From Parahaliea mediterranea (GTDB lineage: Bacteria; Pseudomonadota; Gammaproteobacteria; Pseudomonadales; Halieaceae), in assembly GCF_003402235.1 (NCBI RefSeq), contig NZ_QEWO01000005.1, positions 1 through 64,000 on the forward strand: a DNA stretch of 64,000 nt, read 5' to 3'. The position numbers were made by a program, and so were the translations under genes. Under the pieces are notes generated by a model, which saw only the letters and a list, made by a program, of their open reading frames with translations, made no database searches and was not told the DNA's origin. Of the stretch, positions 18,661-30,025 are shown one piece after another (the stretch's first letter is position 1; every line of letters begins with the position of its first letter).

Positions 18661-19452
18661 TCAGAGGCTCATCAAACCGCCATCGACGACGATATTTGCT
18701 CCACTGACATACGCCGCTTCACTTGAGCACAGCCACACCACTGCACGCGCAACATCTTCGGGCTGCCCCATTCGCCCACCAGGTAATGATTGGAGAAACT
18801 CGCCGCCCTGGTCAGGGGTCGAATTCAGGTAAGCCCGCATTGGTTCTGTTTCGATTACACCAGGGCAAACGGTGTTAATACGGATGTTCTGCGACGCATA
18901 CTCCTTTGACGCCACCTTGGCCAAACCCAGCAGCCCATGCTTGGTCGCCGTATAGTGGGGAAGTCCCGCCGCACCCATTATCGAGGCGCCCGAACCGTTG
19001 TTGACGATAACCCCGCCACCGGTACTTAGCATGTGCTCGATTTGCATCTGCATACACAGAAAAACCGAAGTGAGGTTGACCGCAACCACTTGATTCCATT
19101 CGTCCAGGGACACGCGATGGAAGGGGGTTGCTTCACCCGTCATCCCTGCATTATTGAACGCGCAGTGCAACCCGCCAAGCCGATCCACTATAGCTTTTAT
19201 CATCGGCGCAATAGTATTCGCATCGCCGAGATCAGCTTGAATAAACTCTGCTACCCCGCCCTCAGCCCTGATCAGGTTGACCGTTTCCATGCCTTTGGAT
19301 TCTGTGCGATTAACTACTGCGACCCGTGCGCCAAGAGACGCAAAACGCAGCGCTGTGGCCCGACCGATTCCACTACCCGCGCCGGTCACCATGGCGACCT
19401 TGTCAGTAAGATCCAGATTTTTATGGCTGTTATTCGTTGTCGTATTCATCAC
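18661..19452 (-). CDS. SDR-family NAD(P)-dependent oxidoreductase
   Basis: Classical short-chain dehydrogenase of 263 residues: the cofactor motif TGAGSGIG near 24-31, NNAG near 105, a catalytic Ser in GSGAS and the YTATK catalytic Tyr/Lys, then PGVIETEP and a C-terminal GANIVVDGG. It oxidises or reduces an alcohol/ketone in the cytoplasm; substrate is not identifiable. The gene downstream of tetR and the EthD-like gene upstream of it share neighbourhood and probably function. In this organism group such enzymes often belong to steroid or alicyclic catabolism, an inference from context. Confidence 0.92.
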   Translation of the reverse strand: MMNTTTNNSHKNLDLTDKVAMVTGAGSGIGRATALRFASLGARVAVVNRTESKGMETVNLIRAEGGVAEFIQADLGDANTIAPMIKAIVDRLGGLHCAFNNAGMTGEATPFHRVSLDEWNQVVAVNLTSVFLCMQMQIEHMLSTGGGVIVNNGSGASIMGAAGLPHYTATKHGLLGLAKVASKEYASQNIRINTVCPGVIETEPMRAYLNSTPDQGGEFLQSLPGGRMGQPEDVARAVVWLCSSEAAYVSGANIVVDGGLMSL

Positions 19453-19512
19453 TGAGCTGCTGATAGTTTCCGTTAGTGCTTCCGATCTTACAAAGCGATA
19501 GTTACGCGCAGC

Positions 19513-20202
19513 TCAATCGAACCAGTACTCGCTCATTGGTCCGGTAATCATGCTATTGAAATCACAGAACCCAGGCAGATCGGCATACATTTCCTCGACG
19601 ACCTCTGGGTCACCAAAGTAGCGACTGTCATCGGTGAAATCCCTAAGCTCGCGAAAGTGTTCCAGCACAATGGCGCGATAAGCCGGTGCGATCTGCGTGA
19701 GCGGGCGCGCTACCGCGTTACGCACGTATGACCATCTCAAGGGGTGCAAATCGAAAGATATCGCGGAGTGTTTAACTTGCCAATTGTGGTAGAACTCCGC
19801 TTCGGAAACCGAATCCGGCTTGTTATGAGCGGTAAATTGCGTGACGCCAGGACGACGTTCCCCTTCGCCCCACTCAACCTCGAAGGCCTGGGGTATCGAT
19901 TCTGTCACCAGATAGCCACTGTAACCCGGGGACAGGGTTTCAATAGCTGCCTCGATATCTGCACGACTATCAAGCGTATCCAGCCAGAATGCCACGACTG
20001 CGCCGACCTTCTTCCACTCACCCGCAATGCGAGCTGAGTTCGCGGCCACAACCAGTGCGTCAATATCTGCAATGTTAAGGGTGATATGGTGGCCTCCAGA
20101 GGCGCGAATGACCGGCAGCAACCCAGCCTTGAAACTATCGAGAAATGCCTGATTTTCCGGGTCATCCACGGCCCGATCGAGAAGGTAAACCAATTTTTCC
20201 AT
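19513..20202 (-). CDS. EthD-like dimeric alpha-beta barrel protein
   Basis: 229 residues, apparently two ferredoxin-like alpha-beta units of the EthD type (residues about 1-105 and 110-215). The second has a characteristic KPDSVSEAEFYHNWQVKHSA stretch, similar to the TIGR02118/EthD pattern in which a helix is followed by a conserved His. EthD-like proteins accompany degradation gene sets and may act as small monooxygenases or isomerase-like helpers. It lies 60 bp upstream of the SDR gene on the same strand, so the two are probably one operon. Catalytic residues are not evident. Confidence 0.7.
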   Translation of the reverse strand: MEKLVYLLDRAVDDPENQAFLDSFKAGLLPVIRASGGHHITLNIADIDALVVAANSARIAGEWKKVGAVVAFWLDTLDSRADIEAAIETLSPGYSGYLVTESIPQAFEVEWGEGERRPGVTQFTAHNKPDSVSEAEFYHNWQVKHSAISFDLHPLRWSYVRNAVARPLTQIAPAYRAIVLEHFRELRDFTDDSRYFGDPEVVEEMYADLPGFCDFNSMITGPMSEYWFD

Positions 20203-20725
20203 TATAGTTCTCCGAGAGGCGATCGGCCCTGACAGCCATGGTCAATCGTACCGATAAACCACAATTCTCAAGCCGTTAACACCTACCCACAAATTGACTT
20301 CATCAGAATTTGCGATAGGCGCAGTATTCATTCAGGTCAACTGCCCGAGCCGGTGACGTTACAGTGCGCCTCCAACAACGAAAAGGCCCCGGTTACTGGA
20401 CGGCCAAGCTGGTTTATGTTGTTGCTCCGCTGAGCATTTCCGTGCAAATGACAGCGGGCCTCGAACGGCAAAGCCATCGCGGCGACAGCGGACCCATGCA
20501 AATGGGCAGGAAATCAATCGGGTGATGATAAACGCCTCAGGCCCAACCGGAGAGTGGCTGCCGCCAATAGAACGAAACCTACAGCAGAGCCTAATTGTTC
20601 CCACGCCCTTCCGGAGTCTGTTTTCATTATTTCGTCTGGCGGCTTCCGCTTGGTCGTAAGCGTCCTCTAAGCGGTCATAGTATCTATTGTCCAGTATAGG
20701 CCAAATGGCCCATGAGACTCTACAC
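20203..20725. other. Non-coding stretch before the IS21 element
   Basis: About 520 bp without a convincing gene. An 81-codon open frame on the minus strand (20359-20604) has no ribosome-binding site and an arginine/serine/cysteine-rich product of the kind seen in chance frames, so I do not call it. No tRNA, promoter or clear repeat was found. The stretch ends at the left inverted repeat of the IS. Confidence 0.5.
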
Positions 20726-20770
20726 TGTTGATTTGCACTTAAAACTGACCCGGGATTTGCATCTAATATT
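20726..20770 (+). repeat. IS21 left terminal repeats
   Basis: Outer TGTTGATTTGCA and inner GGATTTGCATC units, each followed by a TGACCC; an imperfect inverted copy of the right end. Confidence 0.75.
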
Positions 20771-20790
20771 GACCCACCCCGAACGCCAGA

Positions 20791-21299
20791 TTATGGCGTA
20801 GATTTCAATTTCCTGCCTCTCTCCCCTCGGTCCTGAGTCGTGGAGTGTTTCAACCTGTAACTGTCATTGCCCGTCTCCAGGATATGGCAGTGATGCGTCA
20901 GTCGGTTCAGCAAGGCCGTTGTCATCTTCTCGTCACCGAACACCACTGACCATTCCGCGAAGCTGAGGTTGGTGGTAATGATGATGCTGGTACGCTCATA
21001 GAGCTTGCTGATCAGGTGGAACAACAAGGCACCACCCGCCTGACTGAAGGGCAGATAACCCAGTTCGTCCAGGATCACCAGGTCGGTATGTACCAGCCGG
21101 TTGGCAATGCGACCCTGCTGGTTGGCGGCTTGCTCCTGTTCCAGTGCATTAACCAGCTCAATCGTCGACAGGAAGCGCACCCGCTGCCGGTGGTGCTGGA
21201 TGGCCTGCACACCCATCGCTGTCGCCAGGTGGGTTTTACCGGTGCCCGGGCCGCCAACCAGCACCACGTTCTGTGCATCCTCCAGGAATTGGCAACGGT
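20791..21299 (-). pseudogene. istB: IstB transposition helper ATPase, N-terminally truncated
   Basis: The AAA+ helper of IS21. From [20 protein letters not shown] onward the protein is normal: Walker [10 protein letters not shown], Walker [13 protein letters not shown] and the C-terminal [15 protein letters not shown] tail. The N-terminal 70-80 residues that bind DNA and IstA are missing. An open frame extends to 21363, but that part is istA sequence read out of frame. Without its start region it is not expected to work. Confidence 0.85.
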
Positions 21300-22517
21300 G
21301 AAGGGGGCGCCATTGCGTAATGCCCCCGGCTTGCGCTGGGCTACCGTCAGATAATGGCGCCAATCGAACAGGGTTTGCCCCGGCGTGCTCTTGTCCCGGT
21401 TAAATACGCGCTCGTGCTCTGCCACGACCAGGGTTTCCGCCACGATTACCAGCCGCTGTGGATACACCCGGAGGCTGATCACGCGATTGGCGAAGCTGGC
21501 CGGCACGCTGTAACGGTTGTGCTCGAAGGTAATCAGGCAGGTCGAGGAGACGCGCTTGGCGTACTCGGTGAAGCCATCAAAGGCGGGCGGTACCGACATC
21601 AGCTTTGGTCGCTCGTCCTCCAGGCATTCGGCGAGGGAACGTGACTTGAGCACGGGATGTGCAGCCTCCTGCCAGAGCTCGCGGCACCGTTGCTGCAGCC
21701 AGTTGTTCAGATCCTGCAGGGTATTGAACGGTGGCGGGTCGTACCACAGACCGTGACGGGCATCGAGAACGGCCTTCTCTATTTGCCCCTTCTCCCAGCC
21801 AGAGGCCGGGTTACAGAACTCCGGTTCAAACAGATAGTGACCCACCATGGCATAGAAGCGCTTGTTGATCTGCCGCTGCTTGCCGCGGCCGATCTTGTCC
21901 ACAGCGGTCTTCATGTTGTCGTAGATGCCGCGCTCCGGTATCCCGTCGAAGGCAATAAAGGCGTGGTAGTGGGCATCGAAGAGCATCTCGTGGGATTGCG
22001 TCAGGTAGGCCCGGAGGAAGAAAGCGCGGCTGTAGCAGAGCTTGAAGTGGGCGATCTGCAACTTGGTGCTGACGCCATTGATCTTGACCCAGTCCTCACT
22101 CCAGTCGAACTGGAAGGCTTCACCGGGTGCAAACTCGAGGGGAACATAGGTCCGCTTGGCGGCCAGCAACCGAGCTTCCTGCTGATCCTGTCGCCACTGG
22201 CGAGCAAAGGCAGCCACCCGGTCATAGGAACCGGTGTAGCCCAGGGTGAGTAGGTCCCGGTACAGCTGTTTCACGGTGCGCCGCTGTTTGCGGTGCCTGC
22301 GCGACTCCCGGAACAACCAGTTGGTGAGCGTCTCCTCGTAATCATCCAGCTTGCTGGGCGATTTGCGCGCCGGGTAAACCGGCTCCAGGCAAGCACTGGC
22401 GAGGTATTTACGCACGGTGTTTCTGGACAGCCCGGTGCGGCGGGCGATCTCCCGAATCGGCATCTGATCCCGCAGGTGCCAACGGCGAATTACACTGACT
22501 AAAGCCACGTCTATCAC
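21300..22517 (-). pseudogene. istA: IstA transposase of IS21, C-terminally truncated
   Basis: IS21 transposase with an N-terminal helix-turn-helix (IREIARRTGLSRNTVRKYL) and the DDE core: FQFDWSEDW supplies the first Asp, GIYDNMKTAV the second, and the Glu lies in the KGQIEKAVLDAR region. It is normal until GALRNGAPF (about residue 405), where the frame passes into istB sequence, so the last 100 or so residues are lost. The open frame runs on to 21075 but is not real istA there. Confidence 0.85.
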
Positions 22518-22561
22518 TCCTTGTACCCCTGCTGAAACCTCAACAGGGAAGGGTTATACGT

Positions 22562-22621
22562 GGGTCAAAATTCGATGCAAATCTGGGGGGCTAGTGGGTC
22601 AATTTTGGATGCAAATCAACA
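22562..22621 (-). repeat. IS21 right terminal repeats
   Basis: Read on the minus strand it begins TGTTGATTTGCATCC and has an inner AGATTTGCATCG unit, both followed by TTGACCC. It matches the left end in arrangement and sequence. Confidence 0.75.
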
Positions 22622-23307
22622 TCCAGAACGCCGCCCGCAACCGCTACCGCGATCCCGGCCTGAACATCAGTGACGCCGGCGCCAAGGTCCGCAAGCTGGT
22701 GGACGAGCACATTATCAGCACCGGGGTAGATCCCAAGATTCCCCCGGTGGATCTGATGGCGGCCAACTTCCGGGAGACCGTGGAGCAGATCAAGTCCCCG
22801 GAATCCCGCGCCTCAGAGATCGAGAGCGCCATCAAGCACCACATCACCGTCAACCTGGATGACGACCCCGAGTACTACAAGTCCCTGAGCCTGCGCCTGC
22901 GGGACATCATCGAGAAGACCAATGGCAAGTGGGACCAGCAGCTCGAACTGCTGCTGCAGATGGTCAGTACCATCGAAACAGAACACAAGCAGGCCGCGGA
23001 TAGCCTGGGGTTGAGTGAGACCGAGTTTGCCTTCTACAACATCCTGATGGCCGAAGTAACCCGCCTCACCGGCGAGGACACCGTCAGCGAGGCAGTACAC
23101 AACGAAATCAAGGCAACCAGCCGGGATCTAGTGGCCATGTTCAATGAAGCCACGCAGATTGTGGACTTCTTCAGCAAGCCGGACGAAGTCAAGCGTATGA
23201 AGAAGGAAATAAAACGCGCGATCCTGGACTCCACCTTTGCCGACAAATCCCTGGTCACCGTAGTGCAGGACCGTTTCATGGACCTGGCGAAAAACCGGTT
23301 CAAGTGA
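22622..23307 (+). pseudogene. hsdR: Type I restriction enzyme subunit R, C-terminal fragment cut by IS21
   Basis: About 228 codons match the helical C-terminal region of HsdR, which binds the methyltransferase core: GLNISDAGAKVRKLVDEHI, then FRETVEQIKSPESRASEIES, and a terminal VVQDRFMDLAKNRFK. The nuclease and helicase domains, some 700 residues, are absent, replaced by the IS21 right end. hsdM and hsdS are also absent. The open frame starts inside the IS end. The fragment cannot restrict DNA. Confidence 0.85.
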
Positions 23308-23320
23308 GGTCATCAACTCA

Positions 23321-24037
23321 GTGACGGCAAGACAGCCACAAGCGGAGTATCGGGACGGCAATGGCTTCTTTGCCGAGATTATCCGTACCAGCCGCCGCAA
23401 GTCAGCCGATATCCGGGTTGAGGACGGCGCCGTGTCCGTGGTGGTGCCAACCAGCACTTCCACCGAGCGAATCGACCAGCTGCTGACCGCCAAGCGCCGC
23501 TGGATCAAGGAAAAGATTGCCCTGCATCAGGAGCAGGCGCCCCCCGCCACGCGCCGTTTTATCGCAGGTGAGGCCTTCAGCTATCTAGGTAGGAATTACC
23601 GGCTAAAGGTAGAGACTGGCAACTTCACTCCAGTAAGGCTGCTAAACGGTCGCCTGGTGGTCACCGTGCCTTCGGGTAGCCAGCAGCACATTGTCCGCAA
23701 CGCCCTGGTGCGCTGGTACAAGCGCCAGGCCGAGCACAAGCTAACCGAAAAAGTGACGCGCTTCGCGCCGCAGGTCGGGGTGCAGCCAACCGGGGTGGGT
23801 ATCAAAACCTTCCGGTCACGCTGGGGAAGCTGCACGGCCAAGGGCAAGCTGGAGTTCAACTGGCGAATCATGATGGCGCCGAACCGGATGGTCGACTACG
23901 TCGTCATCCATGAACTCTGCCACCTTATACGCCATGACCACTCTCCGGAGTTCTGGCGGGAGATAGACAGGGTGATGCCGGAATACCAGGAGGCTCGGGA
24001 GTGGTTACGGGCGAACGCGGTGACTCTGAACTTTTAG
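23321..24037 (+). CDS. YgjP/SprT-like zinc metallopeptidase (DUF45)
   Basis: 238-residue predicted metalloprotease. The C-terminal half carries the zinc motif HELCHLIRHDHSPEFW (HExxH plus a downstream His) and the upstream SRWGSCTAKGKLEFNWR signature of the YgjP/DUF45 family. The N-terminal half has the TSRRKSADIRVEDG-type beta region usual in this family. The start is GTG, 13 bp after the hsdR stop, with a GAGG upstream. Such genes regularly close type I restriction operons, so it is the last intact member of that locus. Its stop overlaps the convergent reverse-transcriptase stop by four bases. Confidence 0.88.
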   Translation: MTARQPQAEYRDGNGFFAEIIRTSRRKSADIRVEDGAVSVVVPTSTSTERIDQLLTAKRRWIKEKIALHQEQAPPATRRFIAGEAFSYLGRNYRLKVETGNFTPVRLLNGRLVVTVPSGSQQHIVRNALVRWYKRQAEHKLTEKVTRFAPQVGVQPTGVGIKTFRSRWGSCTAKGKLEFNWRIMMAPNRMVDYVVIHELCHLIRHDHSPEFWREIDRVMPEYQEAREWLRANAVTLNF

Positions 24038-25314
24038 GATTGAGAACTAATCTTTGCTTTGACTACTGGATTACTTTTGCTATCTACCAAAGCATGAACA
24101 CCAAGCAATCTTCTTTTCACTAAGTTTTTCTCAGGCGAAATCCAATTCATCTGCGAACTGAAGTGGGACTGGTAATCCTCTATAAGGTCAGAAATTTTTC
24201 CATCCATTTGTTCTAGGATTTGATGGTTATTGCAGAACTGGTACTGATTACCCCAAGCTTTGACCGACTTATTTATCTCATTTAGGGTTTCAACAAAGCT
24301 CATTTTTCCCAGAGGACGTTTTGGCTCTTTTGTTCTTAGCTGGATCTTTGAAAATTTAATTTTCGTCTCAACGCTTTGTATGAGCCTTTTTCTCGATTCC
24401 TTTTTCGGTGTAATTTGGTTAGGTCTTATATGACAACCGAGAAACTCGAATCCTTTGGAGGTCTCTCCAGACTCCGCTTTCTCTCTATCGATCTTTGGAT
24501 CGTACGCCTCAAGGTCAAGATCACTGAGAATTTTTAGCCCTTTTTTCAGAGTTGCATTCACTGCCTTCTGTGTAGGACCTATTAAAATAAAATCGTCGAT
24601 ATAGCGAATACACAATACATCATGGGTGTTTAGCTTCTCGTCAAACTCCGACAGTACAATGTTTCCGAATAAAGGCGATAGGCAAGACCCCTGAGCCACA
24701 CCCAAATCGCTAGTAGGAAACAGCTTATAATCAGCACCAAGGCTGAACTGGTTAGATAGCACGACCATCGTTGCCCGTTCAATTAAGTCGTCAAACTGGG
24801 GGTCGGACACATGATTCTTTATTCTACCTAAGACATGCGCTTTAGAGATTTGAGTGAAGAATGATTTTATATCTGATCGGATAAAATACTTCCCGTCAGC
24901 TACGATTTTATCGTGCGCCATTTCTACTGCATACCTAACTCCCCGCTCTTTTATACCACCGCAACTAGTGGGGTTTTCAATGAGCTGCCTTATTTCGTTA
25001 TTCTTCTGAAGAACCTGCAGGATGGCTCGTTGAACAATTCTAGTTTCGATCGATGGTAAAACGATAGGACGCTTTTTCCCGGGTTTGCTCTCTTTGGCTA
25101 AGCCATAAGACGGAGGAAAAACAAATCGATTCTCACGAATCTGACGCTGTACTCTACTAAGGTGCCTTCCTGAATCAGCATCGAATTCTGCTGCTTCCTG
25201 GCGAATTTTTTCGGACGGAGAGATTCGGCAATTCGAGCGAATATGGTTCCAAGCCGCTCTCAAGTTGCGAATGTTTTTGACCTGGTCAATGTAGTAACTG
25301 GTTTCAGTCGACAT
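24034..25314 (-). CDS. Stand-alone reverse transcriptase
   Basis: 426-residue reverse transcriptase. KKRPIVLPSIETRIVQRAIL (81-100) is the fingers region; SDIKSFFTQI (147-156) is motif A with Asp148; GVAQGSCLSPLFGNI (205-219) is motif B; RYIDDFILIG (237-246) holds the YxDD active site; GFEFLGCHI (288-296) is motif E. The last 110 residues are a helical thumb-like part, with no HNH nuclease, integrase or protease domain. The QGxxLSPLxxN form of motif B is like group II intron and unknown-group or defence (DRT) RTs and unlike the SQ motif of diversity-generating retroelements. The ATG at 25314 gives the most natural N-terminus; a GTG at 25347 is possible. The gene is markedly AT-richer than its flanks. 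The 913 bp leader between it and gyrB has a perfect 125 bp duplication and many hairpins, a candidate template RNA. Confidence 0.88.
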   Translation of the reverse strand: MSTETSYYIDQVKNIRNLRAAWNHIRSNCRISPSEKIRQEAAEFDADSGRHLSRVQRQIRENRFVFPPSYGLAKESKPGKKRPIVLPSIETRIVQRAILQVLQKNNEIRQLIENPTSCGGIKERGVRYAVEMAHDKIVADGKYFIRSDIKSFFTQISKAHVLGRIKNHVSDPQFDDLIERATMVVLSNQFSLGADYKLFPTSDLGVAQGSCLSPLFGNIVLSEFDEKLNTHDVLCIRYIDDFILIGPTQKAVNATLKKGLKILSDLDLEAYDPKIDREKAESGETSKGFEFLGCHIRPNQITPKKESRKRLIQSVETKIKFSKIQLRTKEPKRPLGKMSFVETLNEINKSVKAWGNQYQFCNNHQILEQMDGKISDLIEDYQSHFSSQMNWISPEKNLVKRRLLGVHALVDSKSNPVVKAKISSQS

Positions 25315-25363
25315 AAAGTTGGTAAGGGCCTTACCAGCGAGCAACACCCAATCGCCACGGCGT

Positions 25364-25488
25364 TAAGACATTCTCTGGGAGGAATGAAATCATTCCAAAC
25401 CCACCCTAAATCACACACGTGATCCTCGGGGCTTGCGCAGTATGATACGGCACCGACTGATATCGGCCCGCACACCTGGCAAACAAGT
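25364..25488 (-). repeat. 125 bp perfect direct repeat, copy A (RT-proximal)
   Basis: Identical over all 125 bases to copy B; flanking bases differ on both sides. It contains three small hairpins. In one minus-strand frame it encodes a Cys-rich peptide (LVCQVCGPISVGAVSYC, then PEDHVC and PPREC). In this copy that frame is preceded by a hydrophobic stretch (WVLLWVLVFCGTLV) that would suit a signal peptide starting at the ATG at 25553, and it runs on past the RT start. Confidence 0.95.
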
Positions 25489-25727
25489 GTCCCGCAAAAT
25501 ACAAGAACCCACAGCAGCACCCAGCGGGCGCGAGCGTTGGCATGTTTTTGCATGAAACCACTTTCATGGCAAATTCTCCCCTTACGAACCCGTATATACG
25601 TTTTTAACGCCGGATTGCAAGGCGGAACCAGCCACATCCATCCCGACGCAGAAATTTAGTCCCGCAACCGTCTGGTAAGAACCCTCTATGGATCGAGCTC
25701 CGGTTATTTGCAGGGCGACTGAGCCGG

Positions 25728-25852
25728 TAAGACATTCTCTGGGAGGAATGAAATCATTCCAAACCCACCCTAAATCACACACGTGATCCTCGGGGCTTGC
25801 GCAGTATGATACGGCACCGACTGATATCGGCCCGCACACCTGGCAAACAAGT
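25728..25852 (-). repeat. 125 bp perfect direct repeat, copy B (gyrB-proximal)
   Basis: Same orientation as copy A, offset by exactly 364 bp. The same frame is open here too, from a stop near 25912 to a TGA at 25582-25584, but it has no ATG upstream; a GTG at 25839 is the only start-like codon near the repeat. Perfect identity against unrelated flanks indicates recent copying or ongoing sequence conversion. Confidence 0.95.
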
Positions 25853-26092
25853 TGTCTACTGTCTTTATATACAGTAACTCCCGGCGAGTCAATGGGTGCT
25901 CCACATGGTCTTTACGGGACAATTGATAGGGCTGAGCGCGAGCGACTCGAGTTCAGTGTAAGTATTGGAGCAAGCCCAATAAAGTGTCCATTGCGGAAAC
26001 TTTATGGTCAAAAGGACAGGCGCGCAACTTTGACGGGCTTTCTATCGTTTTTGGGGTGATTGACCGATAGGGGAGTGCGGGAAAGCCAGAAT

Positions 26093-26124
26093 AAGGGTTG
26101 GTTTTATCCAGAAAACCAACCCTT
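26093..26124. other. Perfect 13-bp hairpin downstream of gyrB
   Basis: AAGGGTTGGTTTT, a 6-base loop, then the exact complement. It lies 137 bp beyond the gyrB stop. No T-run follows on either strand, so it is not a standard intrinsic terminator, though it could stabilise the gyrB 3' end. A second inverted pair, AAATCCTTA / TAAGGATTT, lies between it and gyrB at 26143-26189. Confidence 0.7.
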
Positions 26125-26260
26125 ACAGGTCAAAAAACAACCAAATCCTTACATGCGCATCTACTTAACTAATTGAAATATAAGGATTTACTTTAAATCG
26201 ACTTGGTTCAACTCTGTGCGAAAAGTTCATTTTCAATGAGAACCCACAACGGCGTTTTTG

Positions 26261-29924
<3,664 letters not shown>

Positions 29925-29988
29925 GACAGGGAGACAGTAGGCGGCTCAGGGAGGAGGGCGAGGGCGGCTGGATGCCGGGTGCAAGAGC

Positions 29989-30019
29989 GGGCTGCCCACC
30001 AAGCGGTGGCGGGCAGCCC
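29989..30019. other. GC-rich hairpin between dnaN and recF
   Basis: GGGCTGCCCACC, a short loop, then GGTGG and GGGCAGCCC form a long stem with one bulge. It starts 6 bp after the dnaN stop on the transcribed strand. There is no T-run, so it is more likely a processing or partial attenuation structure than a full terminator. Confidence 0.5.
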
Positions 30020-30025
30020 CGTGAA

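Larger units (their letters stand above)
20726..22621 (-). mobile_element. IS21-family insertion sequence, internally deleted
   Basis: The element is bounded by TGTTGATTTGCA at the left and its inverted copy (TGCAAATCAACA) at the right. Each end carries a second ATTTGCATC-type repeat about 28-40 bp further in, the multiple terminal repeats typical of IS21. It contains istA and istB remnants on the minus strand. Its length of 1896 bp is short of the usual 2.4-2.5 kb because a deletion removed the end of istA and the start of istB. It sits directly against the 5' side of an hsdR fragment. No target duplication is evident next to the repeats. Confidence 0.88.
25348..26260 (-). other. Structured leader of the reverse transcriptase; possible non-coding RNA region
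   Basis: 913 bp between gyrB and the reverse transcriptase. It holds two identical 125 bp repeats and many short inverted repeats: CGCC-GT-GGCG at 25352-25361, GGAATGA-AA-TCATTCC at 25382-25397, ATCAC-N4-GTGAT at 25410-25423, CCGA-N6-TCGG at 25453-25466 and CATGAAA-N4-TTTCATG at 25551-25568, with copies inside the second repeat. GGTAAG-N3-CTTACC at 25321-25335 lies just ahead of the RT ATG. One minus-strand frame stays open through both repeats. Whether this is RNA, a small gene or both cannot be settled from sequence alone. Confidence 0.55.

Noticed and set aside
20359..20604. 81-codon minus-strand frame left of the IS21 element
   Set aside because: No ribosome-binding site, no hydrophobic or domain pattern and unusual composition; treated as chance.
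24034..25852. Diversity-generating retroelement with template and variable repeats
   Set aside because: The two repeats are identical, with no adenine-specific differences; the RT has QGSCLSPL instead of the DGR SQ motif; and no C-type-lectin target gene or accessory Avd gene is present. Kept only as an alternative for the repeat.
25364..25852. CRISPR array
   Set aside because: Only two long copies 239 bp apart, no regular spacers and no cas genes anywhere in the window.
26093..26124. Intrinsic terminator for gyrB
   Set aside because: The stem is strong but no T-run follows in either direction, so it is listed as a hairpin only.
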